Positions 25,393 through 35,479 of a stretch of 64,000 nt of DNA are shown here, one piece after another (within the stretch, counting starts at the first letter, position 1; each line of letters opens with the position of its first letter). The notes under the pieces were generated by a model. That model saw only the letters and a list, made by a program, of their open reading frames with translations, was not told where the DNA came from and did not search any database. The position numbers were made by a program, and so were the translations under genes. This stretch comes from Alishewanella agri BL06 (GTDB taxonomy: Bacteria; Pseudomonadota; Gammaproteobacteria; Enterobacterales; Alteromonadaceae): NCBI RefSeq assembly GCF_000272005.1, contig NZ_AKKU01000001.1, positions 186,001-250,000 on the forward strand, given 5' to 3'.

Positions 25393-28158
25393 TTACTGCC
25401 GTTGCAATATTTTCAGTAATTCAGCTTTATGCAAAGATTGTACATAATTATTTTCCGGCGCACTGTCTGTCGCCAGAATCAACACCGGATAGTCTTTCGC
25501 CAGCAATTGTTGTAAGAACGCCAGAAAGTCGCTGGCGGTTAACGCATTTAAACAACTAAGAATTTGCTGATTTAAATCAAACTGATAGTCAGCCTGGCCC
25601 AGCGCCAGCCAGAAACGTTTGGCACGGGCGCTCAGGCTGGTATCCCGCTCACAAAGCTGAGCCGCCAGCCCTTGCTTTAATGATTGAAACTCGTCGTTAT
25701 CCAGTAAACTTAACTCGCTCACGCATTGCTGAAAAAACTGCACTGTTGCCTGGTAGAGTGCGGCGGCAGGATAAGCCGGTGACTGAACATAAAACGCCAT
25801 GCCGGGCAGGGTGTTGACCGGCACATAACCGGTGCCGACCAGATATCCAAGCTGTTGCTCGGTGCGCAGTTGATGAAAATAGCGCGGCGCCAGTAAGTGG
25901 TTCGCTAACATAAAGCGCGCCATCTGTGCCGGTGACTTGTCAGTCGCTGCCAGATAGGCGACCAAAGCATGGTCCGCCTGATGCGGATTGGCACTGCATA
26001 ACCAAACTGGTCCGGGCTGAGCATAGCGATATTGTACAGCGCTGAGCGCCTGGCCCGCAGCCCCCTGAGCGCCTTGCCAATCGGTTAACAGTGTCTGCAG
26101 CTGTTGGGCATCTGCCGGACTCCAGTTGCCGAGCAGCAAAGCTTCAAGATGTAACTGTTGCCACAATTGCTGCCTGAACAACGAAAAGTCGGCAAAGCTT
26201 AACTTAGCAAGGGCTTGCGCCAGCTCTTCCGGTTCAGGGTTTTGCGGTTGTAGCAGCGCAGACAGTTGACTGAATAACCGGGCAACAGGTTTGTTCTTGC
26301 TACTGTTTTGCCAGTGCCGGCATAGCTGTTGTTTTAACTCCGCAAAACGCTGCGGACAAAACACCGGATCTGGCAGTTGGCGCAGCAAATCGGCAAACAG
26401 CGCTAATTGGTTCGCAGTTAAACCGTTGGTTTGCAAACTGATCCCTTGCCGGTGCACGTGTAAAAAGTAATTTAAACCCGCAGTCGTTGCCGCGTATAGT
26501 TGTTGGTTAAAGCGATCCAGCAGTAGTTCTACCCATAGCCGGCTGGCTGCTTGTTGCCGGATAGTGGCACAGCTTTGTGGTAAGGTAATTTGCAAATAAA
26601 TATGACCTTTGGGACTGGCAAAGTCGGTGTCTGCTTTGTACCACAACTGCAGTGCCGGCTGGTTACAAAAGTGTTGCGGGCTGGTCATATGCGCCGCTTT
26701 ATCCAGTAATTTGAGTTCAGATTGCAAATACGGATTAGGTAGTGGCAAGCTTAGTTCTGGCAAGGGCGATTGAGTATCCAGCGTGGTTAACCAGTTCGGA
26801 TCCAACGGCTGTAACTGATAAGGCGTGTGATACCAGCGTGCCTCGCGATCTGTGGTGACATCATCTGCAACTAACATCAGTCGCAGGTTACGGCTGCAAA
26901 AATAGTCCAATAACTGGCGATATAGCGCCTCGGGTGGCACTTCCATCCGGTAGTCACCGAACAGCACATCCTGCAGTGGATAGTGCTGCATATTCAGCGC
27001 CAGATCGGTCGCAGTTTGTAACACTGTCGCCGGCTCATAAAAGCGGTAAGCCCAGTTTAATAATTTCTGGCGCTCGGCAAATAAGTTGGCCGGGAAGGGG
27101 CTGTCTTTTAGTAAACGCACTTTGGCAAACAGTGCTTGCACGATTTGTCGGTACTGTTGTCGTCCGGCCACAGTGAGTTCAAATGCCAGAGTAAAGTCTT
27201 TGTAGTTACTGCCGTCAATACCACCGCCGGCACTCAGCTGATTAACCAGCCCCTGCTGTTTTAGCAGCGCCAGTAATGAACCCGGGCCCTCATCACCGAG
27301 CAGATGAGCGACAAAACTGACTACTTTATAGCGATACCAGGGTTGGATATCCGGTAGCGCAAAGCTGATGACCAGCCGGTTACTGCTTTTGTGCGGCTTA
27401 ATGTTTAGTTGTAACTGCTGCTGTTGCTCCAGGTATAGCGGGACTTGTAACGGTGCTTTCGCTGGCAGGTGATCACTGATCTGACTGAAGCTTTGTATTG
27501 CCAGAGTGCGCAGCTCGGCCAGGCTTTGCGGGCCAATCAGACAGACACTCATTCTTTGGGCACTATATTGCTGGTGGAAGAACTGACTGACGGCCTGTTG
27601 CAAGCTGTCGCCGGGGCGATCAGCCAAAGTTTGGGCGTTGCCAACAGAAAATTTGGCAAAGGGATGCGCCGGATTAATGCTTTCTTTGTGCACCTGATAA
27701 ATTCGCCGGCTATCGTCTTTCAGCTTTAAAGAGAACTCAGCTTCAATAGCCTGACGTTCTTTTTCGACATAGTCACTACTGAACAGCGGTTCGCTAAACA
27801 TGGCAGCGAAGCGGCTTAAACCGGCGGCAAAGTGCTGCTGCTCGATATCAAAATAGAATTGACTGTGTTCGGTACCGGTCCAGGCGTTGTGACTGCCGCC
27901 ATGCTCACTGATAAAGTGTTGTAACTCGCCGGCTTGCGGGTAGGCGCGACTGCCCAAAAACAGCATATGCTCCAGAAAATGAGCCAGGCCTTCCCGGTCT
28001 GCAGGATCGTCAAAGTGGCCGACGTTGACTGTCAGCGCGGCGGCGCTTTTTTCACTATCAGCCTGATGAACCAACAGCACGGCCAAACCGTTAGACAATT
28101 TCAGGTATTCAAATTGTCTGGGATCATTCGGGCTTTGCAGGATAGATGTGCTTGCCAA
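25393..28158 (-). CDS. M16 family zinc peptidase (insulinase/protease III-like)
   Basis: About 921 residues of a full M16A peptidase. It has the inverted zinc motif HFLEHMLFLG with the downstream Glu (in AIEAEFSLKLKD), the catalytic N-domain, and three further M16 domains with the C-terminal RTEQQLGYLVGTGY substrate-binding segment. E. coli protease III is 962 residues with a signal peptide; none is seen here, so the enzyme is probably cytoplasmic. The TTG at 28158 was chosen because AAAGGA lies 6 bp upstream. An in-frame ATG at 28221 has no ribosome site and would add 21 residues of unlikely sequence. It probably degrades small peptides. Confidence 0.9.
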   Translation of the reverse strand: MASTSILQSPNDPRQFEYLKLSNGLAVLLVHQADSEKSAAALTVNVGHFDDPADREGLAHFLEHMLFLGSRAYPQAGELQHFISEHGGSHNAWTGTEHSQFYFDIEQQHFAAGLSRFAAMFSEPLFSSDYVEKERQAIEAEFSLKLKDDSRRIYQVHKESINPAHPFAKFSVGNAQTLADRPGDSLQQAVSQFFHQQYSAQRMSVCLIGPQSLAELRTLAIQSFSQISDHLPAKAPLQVPLYLEQQQQLQLNIKPHKSSNRLVISFALPDIQPWYRYKVVSFVAHLLGDEGPGSLLALLKQQGLVNQLSAGGGIDGSNYKDFTLAFELTVAGRQQYRQIVQALFAKVRLLKDSPFPANLFAERQKLLNWAYRFYEPATVLQTATDLALNMQHYPLQDVLFGDYRMEVPPEALYRQLLDYFCSRNLRLMLVADDVTTDREARWYHTPYQLQPLDPNWLTTLDTQSPLPELSLPLPNPYLQSELKLLDKAAHMTSPQHFCNQPALQLWYKADTDFASPKGHIYLQITLPQSCATIRQQAASRLWVELLLDRFNQQLYAATTAGLNYFLHVHRQGISLQTNGLTANQLALFADLLRQLPDPVFCPQRFAELKQQLCRHWQNSSKNKPVARLFSQLSALLQPQNPEPEELAQALAKLSFADFSLFRQQLWQQLHLEALLLGNWSPADAQQLQTLLTDWQGAQGAAGQALSAVQYRYAQPGPVWLCSANPHQADHALVAYLAATDKSPAQMARFMLANHLLAPRYFHQLRTEQQLGYLVGTGYVPVNTLPGMAFYVQSPAYPAAALYQATVQFFQQCVSELSLLDNDEFQSLKQGLAAQLCERDTSLSARAKRFWLALGQADYQFDLNQQILSCLNALTASDFLAFLQQLLAKDYPVLILATDSAPENNYVQSLHKAELLKILQRQ

Positions 28159-28320
28159 GTGATATCCTTTGGAGTGGCTGGGAGTACCTTGCCTCTCATA
28201 GCGATAAGTAATAACCAGCATGAGTCTTATGCTTTAATAGCAGTTACGCTGGCCGCTGACTTTCATTATCATAGCGCACTATTTTCACCTGACGCATGCT
28301 TATTTGCTAAACAGCCGACC

Positions 28321-28354
28321 AGATGGGACAGACAGACCACCGAGATGGGACAGA
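28321..28354. repeat. Direct repeat in the sixA leader
   Basis: AGATGGGACAGA occurs at 28321-28332 and again at 28343-28354, a 22-bp period (two helical turns), just upstream of sixA. It may be a tandem binding site or a small duplication. Confidence 0.6.
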
Positions 28355-28377
28355 TAGAGTAGTATGGTAACAACTTC

Positions 28378-28866
28378 ATGGTAAATATCGTGATTATGCG
28401 TCACGGCGAAGCCGAGCCGCCAGCAGTTGACGATCAGCAGCGAGCTCTGACCACACAGGGGCGCGGTGAAGTTCAGCAAATGGCAAACTGGTTGGCGCAG
28501 GCATACCCGGCCTTTGATTACCTGTGGGTCAGCCCCTATTTGCGAACCCGGCAAACGGCGGCACTGATGTTGGAAGCGCAGCAACGCGGATGTCAGTTGC
28601 AGGTGATGCAGCAGTTAGTACCCGATGGTAAGGCAGAACAGGTGAAAACCGCTCTCGATTTATTGCTCGCTGAACAACCTGATGCCAGAGTGTTATTGGT
28701 ATCGCATATGCCGTTGGTAAGCTTTCTGGTGGAAAGCCTGACCGAAACCGGCAGAGCGCCGATCTTTACCACTGCAGCCTTGTGCTGTATCGACTATCAG
28801 ACGGCACGGGGCGGAAAATTGCTGGAGCAAAATTCGCCACTCGAATTGACGTTGTTAAAAAGTTAG
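28378..28866 (+). CDS. sixA: Phosphohistidine phosphatase SixA
   Basis: A 162-residue histidine phosphatase-family protein with the catalytic RHGEAEP near the N-terminus (residues 8-14), the second Arg region WVSPYLRTRQTA and the second catalytic His in LLVSHMPL. The length equals E. coli SixA (161). SixA removes phosphate from His in the HPt domain of ArcB and in NPr of the nitrogen PTS. Its last 4 bases overlap the convergent smrB. The ATG is not preceded by a strong ribosome site. Confidence 0.93.
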   Translation: MVNIVIMRHGEAEPPAVDDQQRALTTQGRGEVQQMANWLAQAYPAFDYLWVSPYLRTRQTAALMLEAQQRGCQLQVMQQLVPDGKAEQVKTALDLLLAEQPDARVLLVSHMPLVSFLVESLTETGRAPIFTTAALCCIDYQTARGGKLLEQNSPLELTLLKS

Positions 28867-29447
28867 CGCCGGCCAGCAGCGGGCAGTTCGCGAAATTGCT
28901 GCTCGGTACTTTGATTAATTTTAAGCAATAACAACAGCGCACCATGCTTGCCCCAGCTTTTTGGGGCGGTGTGAAAGGCGCGTACATTTGGATGTTGCAC
29001 CAGCCAGTTTGGTACCTTACGTGCCAGTATGCCCAGCCCCTTGCCATGTACGACGCAGGCGCAATTAAATTGCTGCTGCTGGCAATAATCCAGTAAGCCA
29101 GCCAGCTGTGTTTTCGCTTCATTGGCTGTCATGCCGTGTAAATCCAGTACCACCTGCGGTTCTAATTCACCGCGGCGTAAGCGGCCGGCCAGCATCGGAT
29201 CGTCACCCTGCTGCACATAAGACAAGCTGCCGCTGGTGTCGGTAATGGCTTCATATTCATCGGAGAAAAAGAACAGTTTTTGCGCAGATAGCTCAGCGGC
29301 AGCTGTCGGCAGGCGTTTTTGCTTGCTGCGTCTGACAACTGGCGGTATCTTGTCCTGCTCAAGCGGGCGGGCACCGGCGACACTGTCGCGAAACAGGGCT
29401 CGCTCTTCGACGCTGAGTGCATCGGGCTTCGGCTTTTTTTGCTGCAT
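28863..29447 (-). CDS. smrB: Ribosome rescue endonuclease SmrB
   Basis: A 194-residue protein. An N-terminal helical region containing [16 protein letters not shown] (a typical SmrB hook/linker feature) is followed by an Smr domain with the [11 protein letters not shown] motif, [18 protein letters not shown] and [19 protein letters not shown]. SmrB cleaves mRNA between collided ribosomes. The neighbour arrangement smrB / prmB / aroC (divergent) is conserved in enterobacteria. The short gap to prmB (50 bp) must hold both promoters. Confidence 0.93.
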   Translation of the reverse strand: MQQKKPKPDALSVEERALFRDSVAGARPLEQDKIPPVVRRSKQKRLPTAAAELSAQKLFFFSDEYEAITDTSGSLSYVQQGDDPMLAGRLRRGELEPQVVLDLHGMTANEAKTQLAGLLDYCQQQQFNCACVVHGKGLGILARKVPNWLVQHPNVRAFHTAPKSWGKHGALLLLLKINQSTEQQFRELPAAGRR

Positions 29448-29497
29448 CGGCCTTAATCTATACTATCTTATTAGCTGCTACCGGAGCCAAGGATACC

Positions 29498-30454
29498 ATG
29501 TCTGACACCTTACCCGCACCCTTTAGTCCTGAATTACTGGACCGCGCCTATAGCGAACTGCAGACCCTGCATGACTGGTTACGTTGGGCCGTTAGCCGGA
29601 TGCATCAGGGTGGGGTCTATTTTGGCCATGGTACCGATAACGCCTGGGATGAAGCCGCAGTGATGTTGTCGCATGTGTTGTACTTGCCGCCCCTGCGTGA
29701 TGAAAAGTTATTTAGCGTGCGCCTGACATTAGATGAGAAACAGCAATTTGTCGCGCTGTTAGAGCAGCGAATTACCCAGCGCATTCCAGCTGCCTATCTG
29801 ACTCAGCAAGCCTATTTTTGTGATCTACCGTTCTATGTCGATGAGCGGGTGTTGATCCCGCGCTCACCGATTGGCGAGCTGATTAAGCAGCAGTTTCAGG
29901 GGCTGTTACCGGCTGGCAGCAGCCCGGCACAGATTCTGGATCTCTGTACCGGCTCGGGCTGTATTGCCATTGCCTGTGCGGTGGCTTTCCCGGAGGCGCA
30001 GGTTGATGCCGTCGATATCAGTGAGGATGCTCTGGCCGTATGTGAGCTGAATATTGCCGAGCATCAGCTGCAGGAGCGGGTCTACCCCATTCTGTCAGAT
30101 GGCTTTAGTGCCCTTGCCGGTCAGCAATATGATTTAATTGTCACTAACCCGCCTTATGTCGATGCTGAAGATATGGCTGATCTGCCGGATGAATACCGGC
30201 ATGAACCGGAACTGGGGCTGGCGTCAGGTATCGACGGCTTGGCATTAACGCGGCAGATCCTGCGCGATGCGGCCGCACATTTAACCGAGCAGGGTATTTT
30301 AGTTTGTGAAGTGGGCAATAGTATGGTTGAATTGCAGTATAGATATCCAGACGTCCCATTTCGCTGGCTGGAGTTTAGTGCCGGAGGCCTTGGCGTCTTT
30401 GCACTGAGCAAAGCACAACTTGTCGCTTGCCAGCATTTATTCGAGGAAAGTTAA
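29498..30454 (+). CDS. prmB: 50S ribosomal protein L3 glutamine methyltransferase PrmB
   Basis: A 318-residue SAM-dependent methyltransferase of the HemK/PrmB group. It has SAM motif [21 protein letters not shown], and the catalytic NPPY in [13 protein letters not shown], followed by [15 protein letters not shown]. The longer frame to 29417 was rejected: ATG 29498 has AAGGA 5 bp upstream and homologues begin near MS(D/E). It methylates a Gln in ribosomal protein L3. aroC starts immediately after the stop. Confidence 0.94.
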   Translation: MSDTLPAPFSPELLDRAYSELQTLHDWLRWAVSRMHQGGVYFGHGTDNAWDEAAVMLSHVLYLPPLRDEKLFSVRLTLDEKQQFVALLEQRITQRIPAAYLTQQAYFCDLPFYVDERVLIPRSPIGELIKQQFQGLLPAGSSPAQILDLCTGSGCIAIACAVAFPEAQVDAVDISEDALAVCELNIAEHQLQERVYPILSDGFSALAGQQYDLIVTNPPYVDAEDMADLPDEYRHEPELGLASGIDGLALTRQILRDAAAHLTEQGILVCEVGNSMVELQYRYPDVPFRWLEFSAGGLGVFALSKAQLVACQHLFEES

Positions 30455-31561
30455 ATGGCAGGTAACAGCATCGGCCAGTTATTTAAAGTTACGACTTTTG
30501 GTGAAAGTCATGGCCCGGCGATTGGCGGCATTGTCGATGGTTGCCCGCCCGGTATGGCATTAACTGCCGACGATTTACAATTGGATCTTGATCGGCGCAA
30601 GCCCGGCACGTCGCGCTACACCACACAGCGCCGCGAAGAAGACAGTGTCAAAATCCTCTCTGGTGTGTTCGACGGTCAGACAACCGGTGCCAGTATTGGA
30701 TTATTGATTGAAAATACCGATCAGCGGTCGCAAGACTATGCCAATATCGCCACTCAGTTCCGGCCTGGCCATGCCGACTATACTTACTGGCATAAATTCG
30801 GCATTCGTGATTACCGCGGCGGCGGCCGCTCGTCGGCGCGCGAAACGGCAGTGCGGGTCGCGGCCGGTGCCATTGCTAAAAAGTATCTCGCTGAGCACTG
30901 CGGTATTGAGATCCGCGGCTATTTACAGCAACTGGGGCCGATTAAGGCCGAGCAGCTGGATTGGTCACAGGTGGAACAAAACGCCTTTTTCTTCCCGGAT
31001 GCGACTAAGCTTGAGGCGCTGGATGACTATATGCGGCAGCTGAAAAAAGACGGTGATTCGGTTGGCGCGCGGGTTAATGTGGTGGCAACCGGGATGCCGG
31101 TCGGTCTGGGTGAGCCGGTGTTTGATCGTCTGGATGCGGATATCGCCCATGCGATGATGAGTATCAATGCCGTTAAGGCAGTGGAAATTGGCGATGGTTT
31201 TGCGGTAGTTGAGCAGCGTGGCTCCACCGGACGTGATGAGCTGACACCGCAAGGCTTTACGGCGAATCATGCCGGCGGTACCTTAGGTGGGATTTCCAGT
31301 GGCCAGGATATTCTGGTCAGCATGGCGTTAAAACCGACTTCCAGTATCAGTATTCCGGGCAAAACCATTAATACCGCCGGTGAAGTGGTGGATGTGGTTA
31401 CCAAGGGTCGACACGATCCCTGTGTCGGTATCCGTGCAGTACCGGTAGCCGAAGCCATGCTCGCCATTGTGCTACTGGACCATCTGCTGCGCCATCGCGC
31501 CCAAAATGCCGGGGTACAGGTCGGTACGCCGGATATCGCGGCACTGGCACGGCAACAGTAA
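30455..31561 (+). CDS. aroC: Chorismate synthase AroC
   Basis: A 368-residue enzyme. It begins with [32 protein letters not shown] and has the family signatures [37 protein letters not shown] and [16 protein letters not shown]. It makes chorismate from 5-enolpyruvylshikimate 3-phosphate using reduced FMN. It directly follows prmB and is probably co-transcribed with it. The ribosome site GAGGAAAG overlaps the prmB end. Confidence 0.96.
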   Translation: MAGNSIGQLFKVTTFGESHGPAIGGIVDGCPPGMALTADDLQLDLDRRKPGTSRYTTQRREEDSVKILSGVFDGQTTGASIGLLIENTDQRSQDYANIATQFRPGHADYTYWHKFGIRDYRGGGRSSARETAVRVAAGAIAKKYLAEHCGIEIRGYLQQLGPIKAEQLDWSQVEQNAFFFPDATKLEALDDYMRQLKKDGDSVGARVNVVATGMPVGLGEPVFDRLDADIAHAMMSINAVKAVEIGDGFAVVEQRGSTGRDELTPQGFTANHAGGTLGGISSGQDILVSMALKPTSSISIPGKTINTAGEVVDVVTKGRHDPCVGIRAVPVAEAMLAIVLLDHLLRHRAQNAGVQVGTPDIAALARQQ

Positions 31562-31607
31562 AGTAATTAATACCGCTTTTTAATCACACTAGTTTAACGG
31601 AACAGTC

Positions 31608-32795
31608 GTGTTAACACTTGCCACCAAGCCAGCCCTTGCGCTGGCTTATTTTGCTTATTTCGGCGTCTTAGGCCTGTTTGTGCCTTATTTCGGGCTGTTT
31701 TTGGATGGCCGCGGCTTAAGCTCGGCGCAAATTGGCTTATTGCTGGCGCTGGTCACGGCGACGCGGATCGTTGGCCCGGCGCTGTGGGGCACGCTGGCTG
31801 ATAAAACCGCCAGGCCGCTTAGCATTATGCGCTTTGGCGCCATTATCGCGATCCTGGCCTGGTGCAGCAGCTTTGTTGATGCCGGCTTTTGGCCCTTGCT
31901 GGCCGGTTTCGCGCTGTTTAGTTTTTTCTGGACTGCTATCTTACCGCAGCTCGAAGTCTGTACCTTCCATGCGCTGAACGATGATGCCGGTGCTTACAGC
32001 CGCATCCGCACCTCCGGCAGTGTCGGTTATATCATTCTGGTGCTGCTCGGCGGTTATTTATTTCAGCGTTTTGGCAGTGAGTTTATGCCGGCGACAGCGC
32101 TACTGTTTTTAGGCTTACTGCTACTGAGCTTATTTAAACTACCGCCGCTGCCTAAGTTGTCAGCCAGTCAACAGGTGCACTTATCCTGGCGTCAGTTATT
32201 CAAAAGTAAGGTACTGTGGCTCTTTATGGGCGCCGCCTTAATGTTGCAGATGAGCTTTGCGCCCTACTATGGTTTTTTTACACTATATTGCCGCGATCTG
32301 GGCTATAGCGGCACTGTTACCGGCTTGCTGATTGGCGTGGCGGTGGCGGCGGAGATCGTCGCCTTTTATTTTGCCGGCCGCATTTTGGGCCGTTTCAGGC
32401 TGGGGCATTTACTGGCTGCCTGTTATGGCTTAACCGCGCTGCGCTGGTTAATCGTTGCTTACCTTGGTGATCAGCCGCTGGTGCTGGCAGCCAGTATGCT
32501 GTTACATGCCGGTAGTTTTGCCATTGCTCACAGCGGTGCCATGCAGTTTATTCAGCAGTTTTTCCCCAAGGCGCAGCGTGGCCGCGGTCAGGCGTTTTAT
32601 GCCGGTATTATCTATGGCGGTGGCGGGGCTATCGGCGCCTATATTGCCGGTATCAGCTGGCGCGATGGGGCTGGCGCCAGTGCTACCTTTACGTTGGCAG
32701 CACTGGCAGCGGCAATAGCGATGCTATTGGCGCTAAGTTTACCGCGCACTATGCCGCGAGCGGATGATAAAGCCGCAAACATCAACACGCCCTAG
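31608..32795 (+). CDS. MFS transporter, HcaT/LacY-like (MFS_1-like)
   Basis: A 395-residue, 12-helix transporter beginning with a GTG. The N-terminal ALAYFAYFGVLGLFVPYFGLFLDGRGLSSAQIGLLLAL and LWGTLADK are typical of the 3-phenylpropionate transporter/MFS_1-like group. The substrate is not predictable. The last residues (AANINTP and the TAG stop) are encoded by a lone copy of the foldback element tip (32772-32795). The gene ends in the same CTAG as the convergent aldehyde dehydrogenase. It follows aroC by 46 bp. Confidence 0.85.
   Translation: MLTLATKPALALAYFAYFGVLGLFVPYFGLFLDGRGLSSAQIGLLLALVTATRIVGPALWGTLADKTARPLSIMRFGAIIAILAWCSSFVDAGFWPLLAGFALFSFFWTAILPQLEVCTFHALNDDAGAYSRIRTSGSVGYIILVLLGGYLFQRFGSEFMPATALLFLGLLLLSLFKLPPLPKLSASQQVHLSWRQLFKSKVLWLFMGAALMLQMSFAPYYGFFTLYCRDLGYSGTVTGLLIGVAVAAEIVAFYFAGRILGRFRLGHLLAACYGLTALRWLIVAYLGDQPLVLAASMLLHAGSFAIAHSGAMQFIQQFFPKAQRGRGQAFYAGIIYGGGGAIGAYIAGISWRDGAGASATFTLAALAAAIAMLLALSLPRTMPRADDKAANINTP
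32772..32795. repeat. Solo terminal repeat of the foldback element
   Basis: Matches the reverse complement of the left terminus of the 22792-23062 element at 22 of 24 positions (ending CAACACGCCCTAG). It covers the last 7 codons of the MFS gene and both overlapping stop codons. The rest of the element is absent. Confidence 0.75.
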
Positions 32796-34189
32796 CGTAT
32801 TAACCACTTAAGCAGTGCTTTAAACAGCGGCCGGTTAAAGGGCGGGTAAATCAGAATGCTGCTACTAAAGCGGCCTTTCTGGTGTACCGCCTTGGCGTGG
32901 GAAAAACGCCAAAAGCCCTCAGGGCCATGGTAGTTACCCAAACCTGATGGCCCGATGCCACCAAAGGGTAAGTCCTCCTGTGCCACATGCAGCAGCGTAT
33001 CGTTAATGCAAACGCCACCGGCATGGGTTTGGGTTAATACTCGCTGTTGCAACCGCTTATCTTCACTAAATAAGTACAGCGCCAGCGGCCTGGGTCTGGA
33101 TTTAATATAGTCAAGCGCCTGCTCAAAGCTGTCGTAGCCGATAATCGGCAACAAGGGACCGAAAATTTCCTGCTGTAAAATCTGACACTCCTCGGGCACA
33201 TCAACCAGCAAGGTTAGCGGTATCCGGCGCTGTTGTTGTTGCTGCTCGCTGACCATCACTGCACAGGGATAAGCGGTTGCGCCTTTAGAGAGAGCCTCGC
33301 TTAGCAGCTGCTGTAAGCGCTGATAATGCTGCGTATTGATCACCGCGCTGTAATCGGGGTTAGTCGCAAAATCAGGATAGAGCTTGGCAAAGTCGGCTTG
33401 CAGTTGGTTAATCAAAGCCGTGATCCGAGCCTTAGGCACTAACACATAATCGGGCGCGACACAGGTTTGGCCGGCATTGGCGGTTTTGCCAAATAGTAAG
33501 CGTTGGCTAAAATGCGCTAAGTCGGTATCCGCTGCCAGCAGCGCCGGGCTTTTACCGCCCAGCTCAAGCGTCACTGGGGTAAGATTGGCCGCCGCGGCCT
33601 GCATTACTTTGCGCCCGACGCCGGTAGAGCCGGTAAACAACAGATGATCAAAGGGTAGGGCGGCAAAATCGGCGGCAACCCCAGCATCGCCCTGAACCAC
33701 ACTAACACAGTCAGTTAAGCCCTCTGCAAGCATTTCAGCCAGCACCGCATTGGTTGCCGGAGTAAATTCCGACAGCTTCAGCATCACCTGATTACCGGCA
33801 GAGAGTGCCGCCATAAGCGGGCTAAGTGCCAGAAAAATGGGGTAATTCCACGGCACAATAATACCAACCACCCCTAACGGCTGCGCCAGCACAAAGTTTT
33901 TTGCCGGCGCAAAAGTATAGTGCACGGCACGGCGCTGCGGTTTTAGCCAGCCTTTAAGCTGTGACAACTGATATTTGATGCCCTGCAAACTGGGCGCAAC
34001 TTCCAACAGTTGCGTCTCAACCCTGCTGCGCTGGCCAAAATCGCTGGCCACGGCTTGTTGCAACGCGGTGTTGTATTGTTGCAGCAATTCGGCCAAACGC
34101 TGCAAGCGTTGCTTGCGTGTAGCAAGTGACGGATAGGGTTCGGCATTAAACTGCTGTTGATGCTGTTGAAACAGGCTTTCTATGCTCAT
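32792..34189 (-). CDS. Coniferyl-aldehyde-dehydrogenase-type ALDH
   Basis: A 465-residue aldehyde dehydrogenase. It has PWNYPIFLALSPLMAALSAGNQVMLKLSE (NAD region), FTGSTGVGRKVM, the general-base Glu in LELGGKSPALL, the nucleophile Cys in NAGQTCVAPDYVL, and the C-terminal FPFGGIGPSGLGNYHG-like segment (DLPFGGIGPSGLGNYHGPEGF). A hydrophobic C-terminal end (FNRPLFKALLKWLIR) resembles the membrane-near tail of the fatty/coniferyl aldehyde subgroup. It acts on long-chain or aromatic aldehydes; the exact substrate is unknown. It ends in the same CTAG as the MFS gene. Confidence 0.9.
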   Translation of the reverse strand: MSIESLFQQHQQQFNAEPYPSLATRKQRLQRLAELLQQYNTALQQAVASDFGQRSRVETQLLEVAPSLQGIKYQLSQLKGWLKPQRRAVHYTFAPAKNFVLAQPLGVVGIIVPWNYPIFLALSPLMAALSAGNQVMLKLSEFTPATNAVLAEMLAEGLTDCVSVVQGDAGVAADFAALPFDHLLFTGSTGVGRKVMQAAAANLTPVTLELGGKSPALLAADTDLAHFSQRLLFGKTANAGQTCVAPDYVLVPKARITALINQLQADFAKLYPDFATNPDYSAVINTQHYQRLQQLLSEALSKGATAYPCAVMVSEQQQQQRRIPLTLLVDVPEECQILQQEIFGPLLPIIGYDSFEQALDYIKSRPRPLALYLFSEDKRLQQRVLTQTHAGGVCINDTLLHVAQEDLPFGGIGPSGLGNYHGPEGFWRFSHAKAVHQKGRFSSSILIYPPFNRPLFKALLKWLIR

Positions 34190-34348
34190 CAGAACTCACT
34201 ACTTTTCAGAACACGCTGGGTTATGCCGGTACTCTAAAGTAGTCCAACCAGTGGAGCAAGCGTTGTCGAGCAGCACAGCGCTGGGCAAGCCGCAGTCAAA
34301 TCGCTACAATGCGCAGCAATTTCGAAAGCTGTCACACAGGTGAGGTCG

Positions 34349-35479
34349 ATGACAACGCAGTTTCGCTTGGGTTTGATTGTTAATCCGTTGGCTGGTTTAG
34401 GCGGCAGTGTCGGTTTAAAAGGCAGTGATGGCATGGCGGAGCAGGCGCTGGCGCTCGGCGCGGTACCAATGGCGCAGCAGCGAGCCAGGCAGAGCCTGGG
34501 GCAACTGCTGCCGCTACGCGACAAGGTGCAAATCGTCACCGTCGCAGGCGAGATGGGGCAGCAGCTTTGTCAAGAGCTGGGTTTTGATTATCAGCTGTGT
34601 TATACCCCGGCGACTTTACCCACTACGGCCGACGACACCGAGCAGGCCGCTGCCGTGATTGCCGAATCCGGTGTTGATTTACTGCTGTTTGCCGGTGGTG
34701 ATGGTACAGCGCGTAATGTCTGTAGCGTTGTCGGTGATAAAACTACTGTCTTAGGTATCCCTGCCGGTTGTAAGATCCATTCCGGCGTGTATGCGATTTC
34801 GCCGCTGGCCGCCGGTAAGCTGCTGGCGAAACTGGTCGCCGGTGAGCTGGTCAGTCAGCAGGAAGCCGCAGTGATGGATATTGATGAAAGTGCCTTTCGT
34901 CAAGGGGTCGTTAAAGCCCGCCGCTATGGCGAGATGCGCATTCCGGCAGAGCTGCGTTATGTACAAAGCGTAAAAATGGCTGGCAAGGAATCAGAAGAGC
35001 TGGTACTGGATGATTTAGCGGCCTATGTCGCTGGTTTAATGGAACCAGATGTGCGTTATGTGATGGGCTCTGGCTCGACGGTTGCCGCTGTGATGGCGGA
35101 ACTGGGGCTGGACAATACCCTGCTGGGTGTTGATGTGGTCGAAAATGGTCAGCTGCTGGCCAAAGATGTGACCGCAGCGCAGCTGCTGGAGCTGGTGCAG
35201 AATACCCCCAGTAAATTGATTATTACCTTAATTGGCGGTCAGGGCCATGTGTTTGGCCGCGGTAATCAACAACTCTCGCCGGCCGTGATCCGCTCCATTG
35301 GCCGCGACAATATTCTGCTACTGGCGACTAAGAGCAAGCTGCAGCAACTGAATGGCCGGCCATTACTGGCCGATACTGGCGATCCGGTGTTAGATCGCGA
35401 GTTACAGGGCTTAATCCCGGTGCTGACCGGTTACAACGATTATGTGATTTACCGCTTAGGTTATGAGGACGAAGCATAA
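34349..35479 (+). CDS. ATP-NAD kinase family protein (COG3199)
   Basis: A 376-residue protein with the NAD-kinase/DAG-kinase fold signature: N-terminal LGLIVNPLAGLGGSVGLKGSD and LLLFAGGDGTARNVCSV (the GGDGT phosphate-binding loop), then VLGIPAGCKIHSGVYAISP and VMGSGSTVAAVM. This is the AcoX/COG3199 group, larger than classic NadK (about 290). A role as a nucleotide or sugar kinase is inferred; the substrate is not established. ATG 34349 was chosen over the GTG at 34340, which lies inside the AGGTGAGG ribosome site. It overlaps yfcL by one base (TAATG). Confidence 0.85.
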   Translation: MTTQFRLGLIVNPLAGLGGSVGLKGSDGMAEQALALGAVPMAQQRARQSLGQLLPLRDKVQIVTVAGEMGQQLCQELGFDYQLCYTPATLPTTADDTEQAAAVIAESGVDLLLFAGGDGTARNVCSVVGDKTTVLGIPAGCKIHSGVYAISPLAAGKLLAKLVAGELVSQQEAAVMDIDESAFRQGVVKARRYGEMRIPAELRYVQSVKMAGKESEELVLDDLAAYVAGLMEPDVRYVMGSGSTVAAVMAELGLDNTLLGVDVVENGQLLAKDVTAAQLLELVQNTPSKLIITLIGGQGHVFGRGNQQLSPAVIRSIGRDNILLLATKSKLQQLNGRPLLADTGDPVLDRELQGLIPVLTGYNDYVIYRLGYEDEA

